Shown here: one piece after another, positions 33,836 to 41,933 of the stretch | How positions within the stretch are numbered: position 1 is the first letter of the stretch | Layout: each line of letters begins with the position of its first letter | Source: Streptomyces roseus | GTDB lineage: Bacteria; Actinomycetota; Actinomycetes; Streptomycetales; Streptomycetaceae | Assembly: GCF_001044425.1 (NCBI RefSeq) | Contig: NZ_LFML01000131.1 | Location: forward strand, 58,228 to 122,227 | Length of the DNA stretch: 64,000 bases | Reading direction: 5' to 3' | The notes under the pieces: model-generated | What the model was told of the DNA's origin: nothing | Seen by the model: the letters and a program-made list of their open reading frames with translations, nothing else | The model's database searches: none | Made by a program: the position numbers and the translations under genes

Positions 33836-35194
33836 ATGCACCTGTACGCCTCCACCCCACCCCCCGCACCAGGCAGTCGACCTCGACCCACCCTCCTCCT
33901 CGCAGCCGCGGCCGCCGTGCTCGTACTCGTCGCCGGGCTCCTCCTCGCCTGGCCCGGCCGGGCCGGAGCCGCCGCCGACCCGCTCATCTCGCGCGGCAAG
34001 CCCGCCACCGCCTCCTCCGCGGAGAGCGCCTCGCTCGGCGCCGCCAACGCCTTCGACGGCGCCGCCTCGACCCGCTGGGCCAGCGCCGAGGGCAAGGACC
34101 CGCAGTGGATCCGCGTCGACCTCGGGGCCGGGGCCACCGTCTCCCGGGTCAAGCTGACCTGGGAGTCCGCCTACGCCAAGGCCTACCGCGTCGAGGTCTC
34201 CGCCGACGGCGCGACCTGGACCAGGATCGCCGAGGAAAAGGCCGGCAACGGCGGTACCGACGACCTCACCGGCCTCGCCGGCCAGGGCAGGTACCTGCGC
34301 GTCTACGGCACCGCGCGCGGGACGGCGTACGGCTACTCCCTCTACGAGGCCGAGGTGTACGGCACCGTGGACGGCGGAACGCCCCCCGGCGGCGGCGCCT
34401 TCACGGTCGTCGCGGCCGGCGACATCGCCGCGCAGTGCACCGCCTCCGACAGCGGCTGCGCACACCCGAAGACAGCCGCGCTGGCTCGCCGGATCGACCC
34501 GAAGTTCTACCTCACCATGGGCGACAACCAGTACGACGACGCCCGCATCGCCGACTTCCGCGCCTACTACGACAAGAGCTGGGGCGCCTTCAAGGCCAAG
34601 ACCCGCCCCGTACCCGGCAACCACGAGACCTACGACCCGGCCGGCTCCCTCGCCGGCTACAAGGCGTACTTCGGAAGCATCGCGTACCCGCAGGGCAAGA
34701 GCTACTACAGCTTCGACGAGGGCAACTGGCACTTCATCGCCCTCGATTCCAACGCCTTCGACCAGGCCGCCCAGATCGACTGGCTCAAGGCCGACCTCGC
34801 CGCCAACGGCAAGCAGTGCATCGCCGCCTACTGGCACCACCCCCTGTACTCCTCCGGCGGACACGGCAACGACCCCGTCTCCAAACCCGTCTGGAAGCTC
34901 CTCTACGCCGCCAAGGCCGACCTGGTCCTGAACGGACACGATCACCACTACGAGCGGTTCGCCCCGCAGAACCCCGACGGCAAGGCGGCCGCCGACGGGA
35001 TCGTGGAGATCGTCGGAGGCATGGGCGGCGCCGAGCCCTACCCGATCGAGCAGGTGCAGCCCAACAGCCAGAAGCGCATCAGCGGCCAGTACGGGGTCCT
35101 GAAGCTCGACTTCACGGACGCGGGCTACAGCTGGACCTACGTCGCCGCCGACGGGTCGGTCAAGGACACCAGCCCGAAGTACAGCTGCCACTGA
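33836..35194 (+). CDS. Secreted metallophosphatase with F5/8C (discoidin) domain
   Basis: A 452-residue exported protein starting at ATG 33836 (AAGGAG SD). A hydrophobic segment at about 19-42 ends before the mature protein. Residues 45-165 are an F5/8 type C carbohydrate-binding domain (LISRGKPATASSAESASLGA, AFDGAASTRWASAEG, WIRVDLG, YRVEVSADGATWT, GRYLRVYG). From 178 comes a calcineurin-like phosphatase with every metal motif: VAAGDIA, MGDNQYDD, PVPGNHE, YWHHPLYS, NGHDHHYERF. It probably hydrolyses phosphomonoesters or diesters outside the cell while bound to a glycan. It is the first gene of a coupled three-gene operon. Confidence 0.92.
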   Translation: MHLYASTPPPAPGSRPRPTLLLAAAAAVLVLVAGLLLAWPGRAGAAADPLISRGKPATASSAESASLGAANAFDGAASTRWASAEGKDPQWIRVDLGAGATVSRVKLTWESAYAKAYRVEVSADGATWTRIAEEKAGNGGTDDLTGLAGQGRYLRVYGTARGTAYGYSLYEAEVYGTVDGGTPPGGGAFTVVAAGDIAAQCTASDSGCAHPKTAALARRIDPKFYLTMGDNQYDDARIADFRAYYDKSWGAFKAKTRPVPGNHETYDPAGSLAGYKAYFGSIAYPQGKSYYSFDEGNWHFIALDSNAFDQAAQIDWLKADLAANGKQCIAAYWHHPLYSSGGHGNDPVSKPVWKLLYAAKADLVLNGHDHHYERFAPQNPDGKAAADGIVEIVGGMGGAEPYPIEQVQPNSQKRISGQYGVLKLDFTDAGYSWTYVAADGSVKDTSPKYSCH

Positions 35195-36468
35195 TGTACC
35201 TGGCCAACACCGGCCGCCCGGACGCGCCGCCCCGGCCCCCCGGGGCCCGGCGGCGCGTCCCCGCCACCGTCATCGCACTCGGCGCGGTCAGCCTCGTCAC
35301 CGACGTCTCCTCCGAGATGGTCACGGCCGTGCTGCCGCTCTACCTCGTCCTCGGCCTCGGCCTCTCACCACTCCAATTCGGCTTCCTCGACGGCATGTTC
35401 AACGGAGCCACCGCCCTCGTCCGGCTCCTCGGCGGCCGGCTCGCCGACCGCGGCGGCCGCCACAAGCGGGTCGCCGGCGCGGGCTACCTGCTCTCCGCCC
35501 TCTCCCGGCTCGGGCTGCTCCTCGCCGACGGCGCCACGGCCGGGATAGCCGGCTCGCTCGCCGCCGACCGTATCGGCAAGGGCGTGCGCACCGCCCCGCG
35601 TGACGCGCTGATCTCGCTCAGCGGCCCGCCGGAGACCCTGGGCCGGGCCTTCGGAGTGCACCGGGCGATGGACACAACGGGCGCGCTGCTCGGTCCGCTC
35701 GCCGCCTTCGCAGTGCTCTGGGCGACGGCCGACGCCTACGACGCGGTGTTCGCCGTCAGCTTCTGCACGGGCCTGCTCGGCGTGCTGCTGCTCGTGCTGT
35801 ACGTCCCCCCAGCGCCCGCCGGGGCCTCGGGGCCCTCCGCGCCGGCCGCGCCGCCGGTCGGCCCAACACCCCTCGCACGCACGGCGCTTCGTGACCCCGC
35901 CTTCCGCCGGATCCTGTACGCCGCCTCCCTGCTCGGCGCCGCCACCATCGGCGACTCCTTCCTGTACCTGCTCATCCAACGCGCCCTCGACCTGCCCGCC
36001 GCCCTGTTCCCGCTGCTGCCGCTCGGCGCCGCCGCCGGATACCTCCTCCTCGCCGTCCCGGCCGGCCGGATCGCCGACCGCGTCGGGCGCAGGCTGCCGT
36101 TCCTGGCCGGACATACCGCGCTGCTCGGCGCGTACGCCGTCCTGCTGCTCCCCGTGGCCCGGCCGACCCTGGCCGTGGTGCCGGTGCTCCTCGCCGTCTT
36201 CTACGCCTCGACCGACGGGGTCCTGATGGCGCTGGCCGGCCCCGTCCTGCCCGCGCACCGCCGCGCCGGCGGGCTCGCGGTGCTCCAGACCGGACAGGCG
36301 CTGGCCCGGCTGCTCGGCGCCGCGGGTTTCGGAGCGGCCTGGACGTTCTGGGGGCGGGGGCCCGCCCTGGGGACGGCGGCGCTCGCGCTGGCGGCGGCCC
36401 TCGCGGCCGCGTGGCGCATCCTGCCGGCTTCCCCCACCGCACCCGACACCACCCAGGAGGCCCTGTGA
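35194..36468 (+). CDS. MFS transporter
   Basis: A 424-residue permease whose ATG overlaps the phosphatase stop (TGATG), so translation is coupled. SLVTDVSSEMVTAVLPLYLV is the entry of a subgroup of bacterial MFS efflux proteins, and DRIGKGVRTAPRDALISLSG is its strongly conserved loop. About 12 hydrophobic segments are present, with LADRGGRHKR as the loop 2-3 motif. The substrate is unknown. Its place behind a secreted phosphatase suggests export or uptake linked to the phosphatase product, which is inference. Confidence 0.88.
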   Translation: MYLANTGRPDAPPRPPGARRRVPATVIALGAVSLVTDVSSEMVTAVLPLYLVLGLGLSPLQFGFLDGMFNGATALVRLLGGRLADRGGRHKRVAGAGYLLSALSRLGLLLADGATAGIAGSLAADRIGKGVRTAPRDALISLSGPPETLGRAFGVHRAMDTTGALLGPLAAFAVLWATADAYDAVFAVSFCTGLLGVLLLVLYVPPAPAGASGPSAPAAPPVGPTPLARTALRDPAFRRILYAASLLGAATIGDSFLYLLIQRALDLPAALFPLLPLGAAAGYLLLAVPAGRIADRVGRRLPFLAGHTALLGAYAVLLLPVARPTLAVVPVLLAVFYASTDGVLMALAGPVLPAHRRAGGLAVLQTGQALARLLGAAGFGAAWTFWGRGPALGTAALALAAALAAAWRILPASPTAPDTTQEAL

Positions 36469-37457
36469 ACCCCCGAGCGACTCGGCCCCGCCGCCTGCGC
36501 CGGCTCCTCCTCGTCCTACTCGCCGTCCTGCTGCTCGGGGGCGGATCCCTGGGCTACGTCCTGCACGCGAGGCACCGCGGTCTGCCGGCCGCCGCCGCGG
36601 ACGGATCCTTCAGCCTGGCCGAACCCGGGCTCTACTACCGGGACTCGGCCACGGGCCGGGTCGCCCGCCACGACGGCGCCGGCGGGCCGCCCGCCACGGG
36701 GGGCCCCGCCTGCGAGCGGTTCCACGCCGCGGGGGAGCGCGTCCTGTGCCTGCGCAAGCTGCCCGGCATCCCGGCGCGCACCCAGGCCCTCGTACTGGAC
36801 CGGCGGCTGCGCGAGATCCAGCGCGTGACCGTACCCGGCATCCCCAACCGGGCACGCGTCTCGGCCTCCGGGAACGTACTGTCCTGGACGGCCTTCGCGG
36901 TCGGCGACTCGTACGCCGCGACCGGCTTCTCCACCCGTACCTCCCTCCTCGACCTGCGCACCGGCTACCTCGTCAAATCGATGGAGGACATCCCACTGAC
37001 CATCGACGGGACCCGCTACCACGCGCCCGACGTGAACTACTGGGGCGTGACCTTCGCCGCCGACGACAACCGCTTCTACGCCACGGTGTCCACCAGGGGC
37101 CGTACCCACCTCGTCGAAGGGGACCTGCGCAACTGGTCGGCGAGGGCCCTGCGCGAGAACGTCGAATGCCCGTCCCTGTCTCCGGACAACACCCGCATCG
37201 CGTTCAAGAAGGTCTCCGACGACCTCGCGGCCCCCTGGCGGCTGTACGTCCTGGACCTGGCGGACCTGCGCGAACACCCGCTCGCCGAGACGCGCAGCGT
37301 CGACGACCAGGCGGCCTGGCTGGACGACGGGACCGTCGGCTACGCCCTCCCGGGGCGCGAAGGGCGCGCCGACGACATCTGGTCGGTCCCGGCGGACGGC
37401 ACGGGCCGACCGCGCCTCCTGGTCCCGGGCGGTTCGTCCCCGGCCGCCGCGAACTGA
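36465..37457 (+). CDS. Membrane-anchored TolB-like beta-propeller protein
   Basis: A 330-residue protein starting at GTG 36465, overlapping the transporter stop as GTGA, with CAGGAGG upstream. After a basic N-terminus comes one membrane helix (LLLVLLAVLLLGGGSLGYVL, about residues 13-32), then a propeller of WD40/TolB-like blades: RVSASGNVLSWTAF, WGVTFAADDNRFYATVS, CPSLSPDNTRIAFKK, AAWLDDGTVGYALPG, DIWSVPADGTGRP. It should lie outside the membrane. It is the last member of the phosphatase-MFS-propeller operon and may bind or present its substrate. No enzyme motif is visible. Confidence 0.83.
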   Translation: MNPRATRPRRLRRLLLVLLAVLLLGGGSLGYVLHARHRGLPAAAADGSFSLAEPGLYYRDSATGRVARHDGAGGPPATGGPACERFHAAGERVLCLRKLPGIPARTQALVLDRRLREIQRVTVPGIPNRARVSASGNVLSWTAFAVGDSYAATGFSTRTSLLDLRTGYLVKSMEDIPLTIDGTRYHAPDVNYWGVTFAADDNRFYATVSTRGRTHLVEGDLRNWSARALRENVECPSLSPDNTRIAFKKVSDDLAAPWRLYVLDLADLREHPLAETRSVDDQAAWLDDGTVGYALPGREGRADDIWSVPADGTGRPRLLVPGGSSPAAAN

Positions 37458-37498
37458 ACGGCCACCGACGCCTTCCCAGCCGACTCAAGGAGCTTGTG

Positions 37499-37518
37499 CC
37501 GAGGAGCCGCGACCTCGG
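37499..37518 (+). terminator. Hairpin after the phosphatase operon
   Basis: CCGAGG pairs with CCTCGG across an 8-nt loop, 42 nt after the TolB-like gene. The 402-nt gap to the terpene synthase holds this hairpin, an SDR gene remnant, a second hairpin and a C-tract (about 37837-37845). Confidence 0.45.
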
Positions 37519-37660
37519 GGCACGGCGCGTACGGAAGCGTTCGGTGGCACCCGAGGCGTGCGCGAATGCGTCGGATCGTCCTGCGCGCTCCCTGTCCGTG
37601 TCCGTGCCGCCCGGGCAGGGTGTGCGGGAATCGCACGTCTTGGAGAGGGGTGGTGGTCCG

Positions 37661-37759
37661 GTGGACGGGGTCCGTTTCGAGGGGCGCGTGATGGTGGTGA
37701 CCGGCGGGGGCCTCGGGCTGGGCCGGGAGCACGACCGAGCGGTTCAAGCCAGGTCCTGA
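37661..37759 (+). pseudogene. N-terminal remnant of an SDR gene
   Basis: GTG 37661, with GGAGAGG upstream, opens a 32-codon frame: VDGVRFEGRVMVVTGGGLGL, then GREHDRAVQARS and stop. The start matches the N-terminus of multidomain-type hydroxyacyl/hydroxysteroid dehydrogenases ([MV]DGVRFDGRVAVVTGAGxGLGRxHA), including the cofactor glycines. It breaks off right after the first helix and the rest is missing. The retained SD and start codon suggest a recent deletion. Confidence 0.65.
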
Positions 37760-37760
37760 G

Positions 37761-37782
37761 AGGCGCCCTTCGGGAGCCGCCT
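37761..37782 (+). terminator. Two-step hairpin after the SDR remnant
   Basis: AGGCG / CGCCT and an inner CCC-TTC-GGG stem form a compact hairpin 1 nt after the remnant stop codon. It may be the terminator inherited from the lost SDR gene and now shields the terpene synthase promoter region. Confidence 0.5.
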
Positions 37783-37859
37783 CCGCAGAATCCTTTCCGT
37801 ACGCCCGGCACGGGACCAAGGCGGACCGTGCCGTTCCCCCCCCCACCACGGGAGGACCC

Positions 37860-38900
37860 GTGCCACAGGACATCGACTTCGACCTCCCCGCCGCGGCGCC
37901 GGTCGGCCCGGGGCTGGACGAGGCCCGCCGGCGGAACCTGGAATGGGTCCGCGGACTGGGCCTGGTCACCGACGACCGTTCCGCCGCCTGGTACGCCTCC
38001 TGGGACATGCCGCGCCTGGCCGCCCTCGGCTTCCCGCACGCCCGGGGGCCCGCCCTGGACCTGTGCGCCGACGCGATGGGCTTCTTCTTCGTCTTCGACG
38101 ACCAGTTCGACGGCCCCCTCGGCCTGGACCCGGCCCGGACCGCCCGCGTCTGCCAGCAGTTGATCGACATCGCGCACGGCGCCGCCCCGCCCGCCGGGGG
38201 CGACCCGTGCACGGCGGCGTTCGCCGACGTACGGGCCCGCGGCACGCGCGGCGCCCACCCGGCATGGACCGCCCGTACCGCACACGAATGGGAGTACTAC
38301 TTCGCCGCCCACGCGCACGAGGCGATAGGGCGCCTGCGCGGAACCCCCGCCGACATGTCGACCTACCTCCAGGTCGGCCGCGGCATCGCCGCCACCGACC
38401 TGCCGCTCTCCCTCGGCGAACGCACCGCCGGGATCACGGTCCCCGCCGCCGCCTTCCACGCGCCCCAGCTGCGCATCATGCGGCAGGCGGCCATCGACGT
38501 CACCCTGATGTGCAACGACGTGTACTCCCTGGAGAAGGAGGAGGCCCGGGGCGATGTCGACAATCTGGTGCTCGTCCTCGAACACACCCGGCACCTCGAC
38601 CGCGACGAGGCCGTCACGGCCGCGGGGCAGCGCGTGAACCGGCTGGTCCGGCGGTTCCGGGAGCTCGCCGGACAGGTGCCCGCGCTGTGCTCGCAGTTGG
38701 GCCTGCGCCGCGGAGAGCGGTCCGCCGTCGACACGTACGTCGGGATCATGACCGCGTGGATGGCCGGCTACCACGCCTGGCAGACCGGCACACTGCGCTA
38801 CCGCACCGCACTCCAGGTCGTCCCGGCGACCGGCCCCGGCCATCTCGACCAGATCCTGCACGTGCTGCCCGGCAACACGTCAGCCCTCGGCACGTCCTGA
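37860..38900 (+). CDS. Class I terpene synthase (sesquiterpene-type)
   Basis: A 346-residue single-domain terpene cyclase starting at GTG 37860, with GGGAGGACCC upstream. The aspartate-rich motif is FDDQFD (D80, D81, D84), and the NSE triad reads NDVYSLEKE near residue 219. A C-terminal LRYR gives the RY pair and GDVDNLV the following loop. Mg2+ bound by both motifs triggers loss of diphosphate from farnesyl or geranyl diphosphate. Length and motifs match bacterial sesquiterpene synthases (pentalenene, epi-isozizaene class). No P450 or prenyltransferase gene is adjacent, so the hydrocarbon may be the final product. Which skeleton forms cannot be read from the sequence. Confidence 0.9.
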   Translation: MPQDIDFDLPAAAPVGPGLDEARRRNLEWVRGLGLVTDDRSAAWYASWDMPRLAALGFPHARGPALDLCADAMGFFFVFDDQFDGPLGLDPARTARVCQQLIDIAHGAAPPAGGDPCTAAFADVRARGTRGAHPAWTARTAHEWEYYFAAHAHEAIGRLRGTPADMSTYLQVGRGIAATDLPLSLGERTAGITVPAAAFHAPQLRIMRQAAIDVTLMCNDVYSLEKEEARGDVDNLVLVLEHTRHLDRDEAVTAAGQRVNRLVRRFRELAGQVPALCSQLGLRRGERSAVDTYVGIMTAWMAGYHAWQTGTLRYRTALQVVPATGPGHLDQILHVLPGNTSALGTS

Positions 38901-38924
38901 CCGGCCGACGCCGCAGCGCAACCA

Positions 38925-38945
38925 CGAGCCGCGGCCCACGGCTCG
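38925..38945. terminator. Hairpin between convergent terpene synthase and 38965 gene
   Basis: CGAGCCG pairs with CGGCTCG across CGGCCCA. Flanking GCCGAC and GTCGGC can extend the structure. It sits in the 64-nt gap between two convergent genes and can act on both. Confidence 0.6.
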
Positions 38946-38964
38946 GTCGGCTCCGGCGCGGCCG

Positions 38965-40962
38965 TCAGTCCCGGCCGCCGCCCCTGGCGTCGAGAGCGGT
39001 GATCACCGCGCCGCTGTGCAGTCTCGCCGTCAGGACGGCCGGGGGAGCGGGGGCCGCAGGCGCCGGGACGGCAAGGGTCCGGCCGGGCGTACGGGTGGTG
39101 AGCGAGCCCGTGGCGCTGATCTCCGCGACCTCCCGGCTGCCCGCGGCCAGTTGGTAGCCGCGGCCCGACGGCGCCCGCCACAGCGTCGCGGCGAGGACGT
39201 GCTGGCCGAACCGCCCGCAGGCGGCCGTGGACTCGGCGTGGGCCACGGCCAGGGAGTCCCCCGCGGGCGGCCGGAGCCGGATCCTGACATCGCCCCGGCC
39301 GCTCCAGTGCGTGGCCCGGGTACAGGACCAGACGGCGCGCCCGGCGCTCTCCGGGAGTTCCGTGACGGCGAAGTCCCACAGGTTGACCGCCCGGACCGCC
39401 CGTCCGTCGACCTCGCCGAGCGCGCAGGACTCCTGGGCCCAGCGGGCCAGGGCGGCGGATCCCGTGGCCTCGCGGGGCTGGCGGGCCGGCGGCACGTCGG
39501 AGCCTTCCACGGGCGGGGTGTAGGTGAGGTGGACGGGGAGCAGCCCGCCGAGGTCGGCGAGGAGGAAGGAGTGCTTCTCCACGATCCGCGGCGAAGAGGC
39601 GACCTCCAGGACCGGGCGCGGCCCGCAGCCCCCGCCCTTGGCCCGGCCGGCGGCGCCGTCGCCGCCGGGCCCGTCCCCGGCCTCGGGCGGGAGCTCCGTG
39701 GTGACCGTGCCGTCGGGGCCGATCGGCAGGGGCCGGAGGGGGCCGCCGGGGGCGGTGAGGTCCCGGACCCCCGCGGTGACGATCCACGGCGCGAGGAGCC
39801 GTCGGGCCGTGCCCGCGTCCCGGGTCAGCGTGACGGCGGCGGCCGTGGTGACGTTGGCGTCGTCGGTCCGGGCGATGTCGAGGCTCCGGCGACCGCCCCG
39901 CTCGGTGTAGCGGACGATCCGGTCGCCGTCGTGGAAGACCACGACGGCGGTGCCCGGGCCGGGATCCCCCGCGAACAGCAGCTGTGGCGGGTGCTCCGGC
40001 GGCTCCGCCGAGGCCGTGGGCGCGGTGGTGACGACCGTGGCGGAGGTGGGCGAGGCCCAGGTGCCCAGCGCCCGGGCGAGCAGGGTCCGGTCCCCGGTGC
40101 GCGCGCCTCGGGCCGGCCAGGCCGTGAAGTCCACCCGGCCGGTATCGGACCAGGCCTGCGCGGGCACCCGGACCAGGCGCGCCGGGTCGAGCGCGGCGCG
40201 GGCGACGGGTGAACCGGCGTACGGGGCGGGGAGTGCGGCGTCCGGCCCGGCGGCGGTGGCCCGGGTGAGACCGGCGGCCAGCAGCAGGACGGCGGCGATG
40301 CCCCAGGCGGCGCGGACGCGGGTGCGCCGCAGCAGCAGGTCGGTGGGCCGCGTGTGGACGTCGGCCGGATGCAAGATCGTTTCTCTCTCGGGGCGGGCCC
40401 CCGCAGCGCCGCCGGGTCCCGCCGGGGAACCCGGCTCGGCTGCCGCCGCGGCCGCGGCCCCGGGCGCCGCGAGTGCGGCACCCGGCCCGGATGCGGCCGC
40501 GCGGGCCGCCCGTACCTCTCCCGTCGGATCCGCGGCCCCGGCCTGCTCCAGTACGGCCGCCACGGCCTCCTCGTCCAGCCCCTCGAACCGCCCGAGCACC
40601 CAGGCGGCGCGGGCGTACGGGGTCAGGCCCGTCAGCCTGCGGGCCTCCTCGTCGAGCCCCTCGGCGCTCGGCCACATCCGCAGCCCCCACACCCACGGCG
40701 GCAGCGGGCCGCGCAGCCGGCCGGCCGCGTGCCGCACCACCTCGGCCCGTACGGCCGCCAGCGGGTCCTCGCCCTGCGCCGCCCGGCGCCCCGCGGCCCG
40801 CAGGGAGTGCTGGACGGCGCGGTGGGCGCGGAGCAGCCGTGAGTGCCGGTCCAGATCTGGCGGCAGCACCAGATAGGCCAGACGCAGCAGTTGGGGGTAG
40901 CGCTCGACGATGACCGCTTCGGCATGGCGCAGCCCGGTTCCGGATCCGTGACGGTGTCCCAC
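38965..40962 (-). CDS. Membrane-anchored protein with sigma-factor-like N-terminus
   Basis: A 665-residue protein from GTG 40962; no clear SD is visible, so the start is uncertain. The first 160 residues (VERYPQLLRLAYLVLPPDLD, LTPYARAAWVLGRFEGLDEE, AVAAVLEQAG) resemble the shape of ECF sigma-factor region 2 and 4 helices, but the -35-binding helix is not convincing. An Ala/Gly-rich linker follows, then one membrane helix (AWGIAAVLLLAAGLTRATAA, about 216-235) and a large extracytoplasmic part with paired cysteines (GGGCGPRP, QESCALG, VWSCTRA, STAACGR). It may be a transmembrane regulator or sensor. Its exact role is unknown. Confidence 0.72.
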   Translation of the reverse strand: MGHRHGSGTGLRHAEAVIVERYPQLLRLAYLVLPPDLDRHSRLLRAHRAVQHSLRAAGRRAAQGEDPLAAVRAEVVRHAAGRLRGPLPPWVWGLRMWPSAEGLDEEARRLTGLTPYARAAWVLGRFEGLDEEAVAAVLEQAGAADPTGEVRAARAAASGPGAALAAPGAAAAAAAEPGSPAGPGGAAGARPERETILHPADVHTRPTDLLLRRTRVRAAWGIAAVLLLAAGLTRATAAGPDAALPAPYAGSPVARAALDPARLVRVPAQAWSDTGRVDFTAWPARGARTGDRTLLARALGTWASPTSATVVTTAPTASAEPPEHPPQLLFAGDPGPGTAVVVFHDGDRIVRYTERGGRRSLDIARTDDANVTTAAAVTLTRDAGTARRLLAPWIVTAGVRDLTAPGGPLRPLPIGPDGTVTTELPPEAGDGPGGDGAAGRAKGGGCGPRPVLEVASSPRIVEKHSFLLADLGGLLPVHLTYTPPVEGSDVPPARQPREATGSAALARWAQESCALGEVDGRAVRAVNLWDFAVTELPESAGRAVWSCTRATHWSGRGDVRIRLRPPAGDSLAVAHAESTAACGRFGQHVLAATLWRAPSGRGYQLAAGSREVAEISATGSLTTRTPGRTLAVPAPAAPAPPAVLTARLHSGAVITALDARGGGRD

Positions 40963-41052
40963 AATGCGGACAACGAGCCGATCATGGGATGGTCACATTC
41001 GAACGGACAGCGCGGCGTAGTCCCCGGCGGTGACCCTCTCATGTCTCGATCA

Positions 41053-41068
41053 TTCGCCATATACCGAA
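41053..41068. promoter_or_regulatory. ArsR-type operator upstream of the regulator
   Basis: TTCGCCATATACCGAA has the pattern TTCG-N8-CGAA and matches the second site at 41895 in 12 of 16 positions. It lies 21 bp before the preferred regulator start and includes TATACC, a possible -10. It is therefore well placed for autorepression. Confidence 0.75.
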
Positions 41069-41089
41069 ATGATGAGGCACCCTGGGGTC

Positions 41090-41842
41090 ATGGATCGCCT
41101 CCCTTCCTCCGACCCGGCCGACGCGCCGGCACTCGCCGACCCGCCGGCCCCCGCCGCGCGCCTCGCCGCCCTCGCCGCCGCACTGGCCGACGAGACCCGG
41201 GCCGCCATCTGCATGACCCTGCTTGAGGGGCGCGCCTGGACCGCGGGTGAGCTGGCCCGGATCACCGGGGTCGCCCCCTCGACGGTCAGCGGGCACCTCA
41301 CCCGCCTCCTCGACGCGGGGATCTGCGTGACGGAGCGGCAGGGGCGGCACAGTTACGTGCGCATCGCGGACGCCGCCACGGCCCGGCTGGTGGACGAGCT
41401 GGCCTCCTACGCCGTCCCGGGCCGGGACGCGGCGCACGCCGTGCCGGTCGTCTCCGCGCCCGATCCGCTGGCGCGGGCCCGCACCTGCTACGACCACTTC
41501 GCGGGGAGGCTCGGGATGGCGGTGACCGACGCGATGGAGAGCCGGGACCTGCTGCTCACGGAGGCCGTCTTCGCGCTGACCGGGAGCGGGCTCGACTGGT
41601 GCCGCCGGGCGGGCGTCGACGTGACGGGCGCCGGGCGCAGGCCGCTGGCGAGCTCCTGCCTGGACTGGACCGAGCGCCGCCGCCACCTGGGCGGCCTGGT
41701 GGGGGCGAGGCTGTGCGCGCGGGCCCTGGAGGATGCGTGGGTCGTGCGACCCGAGGGCGGCGGCCGGGGCCTGCTCGTGACGGCGGCGGGGGAGAAGGCC
41801 TTCGGTGAGCTCCTGGGCATCACCCCGAGGGCATGGAGCTGA
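41090..41842 (+). CDS. ArsR/SmtB family winged-helix regulator
   Basis: A 250-residue regulator. ATG 41090 is preferred; ATGs at 41069 and 41072 would allow a leaderless start. LAALAAALADETRAAICMTL and WTAGELARITGVAPSTVSGH, then LTRLLDAGICVTERQGRHSYVRI (residues about 25-95), form a clear ArsR winged helix. No CxC or His/Asp metal site is present in helices 3 or 5, so it probably senses an organic ligand. A 130-residue C-terminal extension (YDHFAGRLGMAVTDAMESR and SCLDWTERRRHLGGLVGARL) is found in a known actinobacterial subgroup. It shares a 16-bp operator with the downstream EamA gene. Confidence 0.88.
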   Translation: MDRLPSSDPADAPALADPPAPAARLAALAAALADETRAAICMTLLEGRAWTAGELARITGVAPSTVSGHLTRLLDAGICVTERQGRHSYVRIADAATARLVDELASYAVPGRDAAHAVPVVSAPDPLARARTCYDHFAGRLGMAVTDAMESRDLLLTEAVFALTGSGLDWCRRAGVDVTGAGRRPLASSCLDWTERRRHLGGLVGARLCARALEDAWVVRPEGGGRGLLVTAAGEKAFGELLGITPRAWS

Positions 41843-41894
41843 GGCCGCTCCACGCCGGTCTGAGGTATCGGCCCAGAATTTTCAGGAGAAATAC

Positions 41895-41910
41895 TTCGGC
41901 AATGACCGAA
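41895..41910. promoter_or_regulatory. ArsR-type operator upstream of the EamA gene
   Basis: TTCGGCAATGACCGAA is an inverted repeat (TTCGG-N6-CCGAA) with flanking C and G extending it. It lies 24 bp upstream of the transporter start and is the twin of the 41053 site. The regulator gene ends 52 bp before it, so the transporter has its own controlled promoter. Confidence 0.8.
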
Positions 41911-41933
41911 GTGTTCGGGGTAGGGTGGGTGAC

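Noticed and set aside
37837..37845. C-tract before the terpene synthase as a phase-variable switch.
   Set aside because: It lies in the untranslated leader, more than 10 nt before the SD, and a single short homopolymer in a 72 percent GC genome is not evidence of phase variation.
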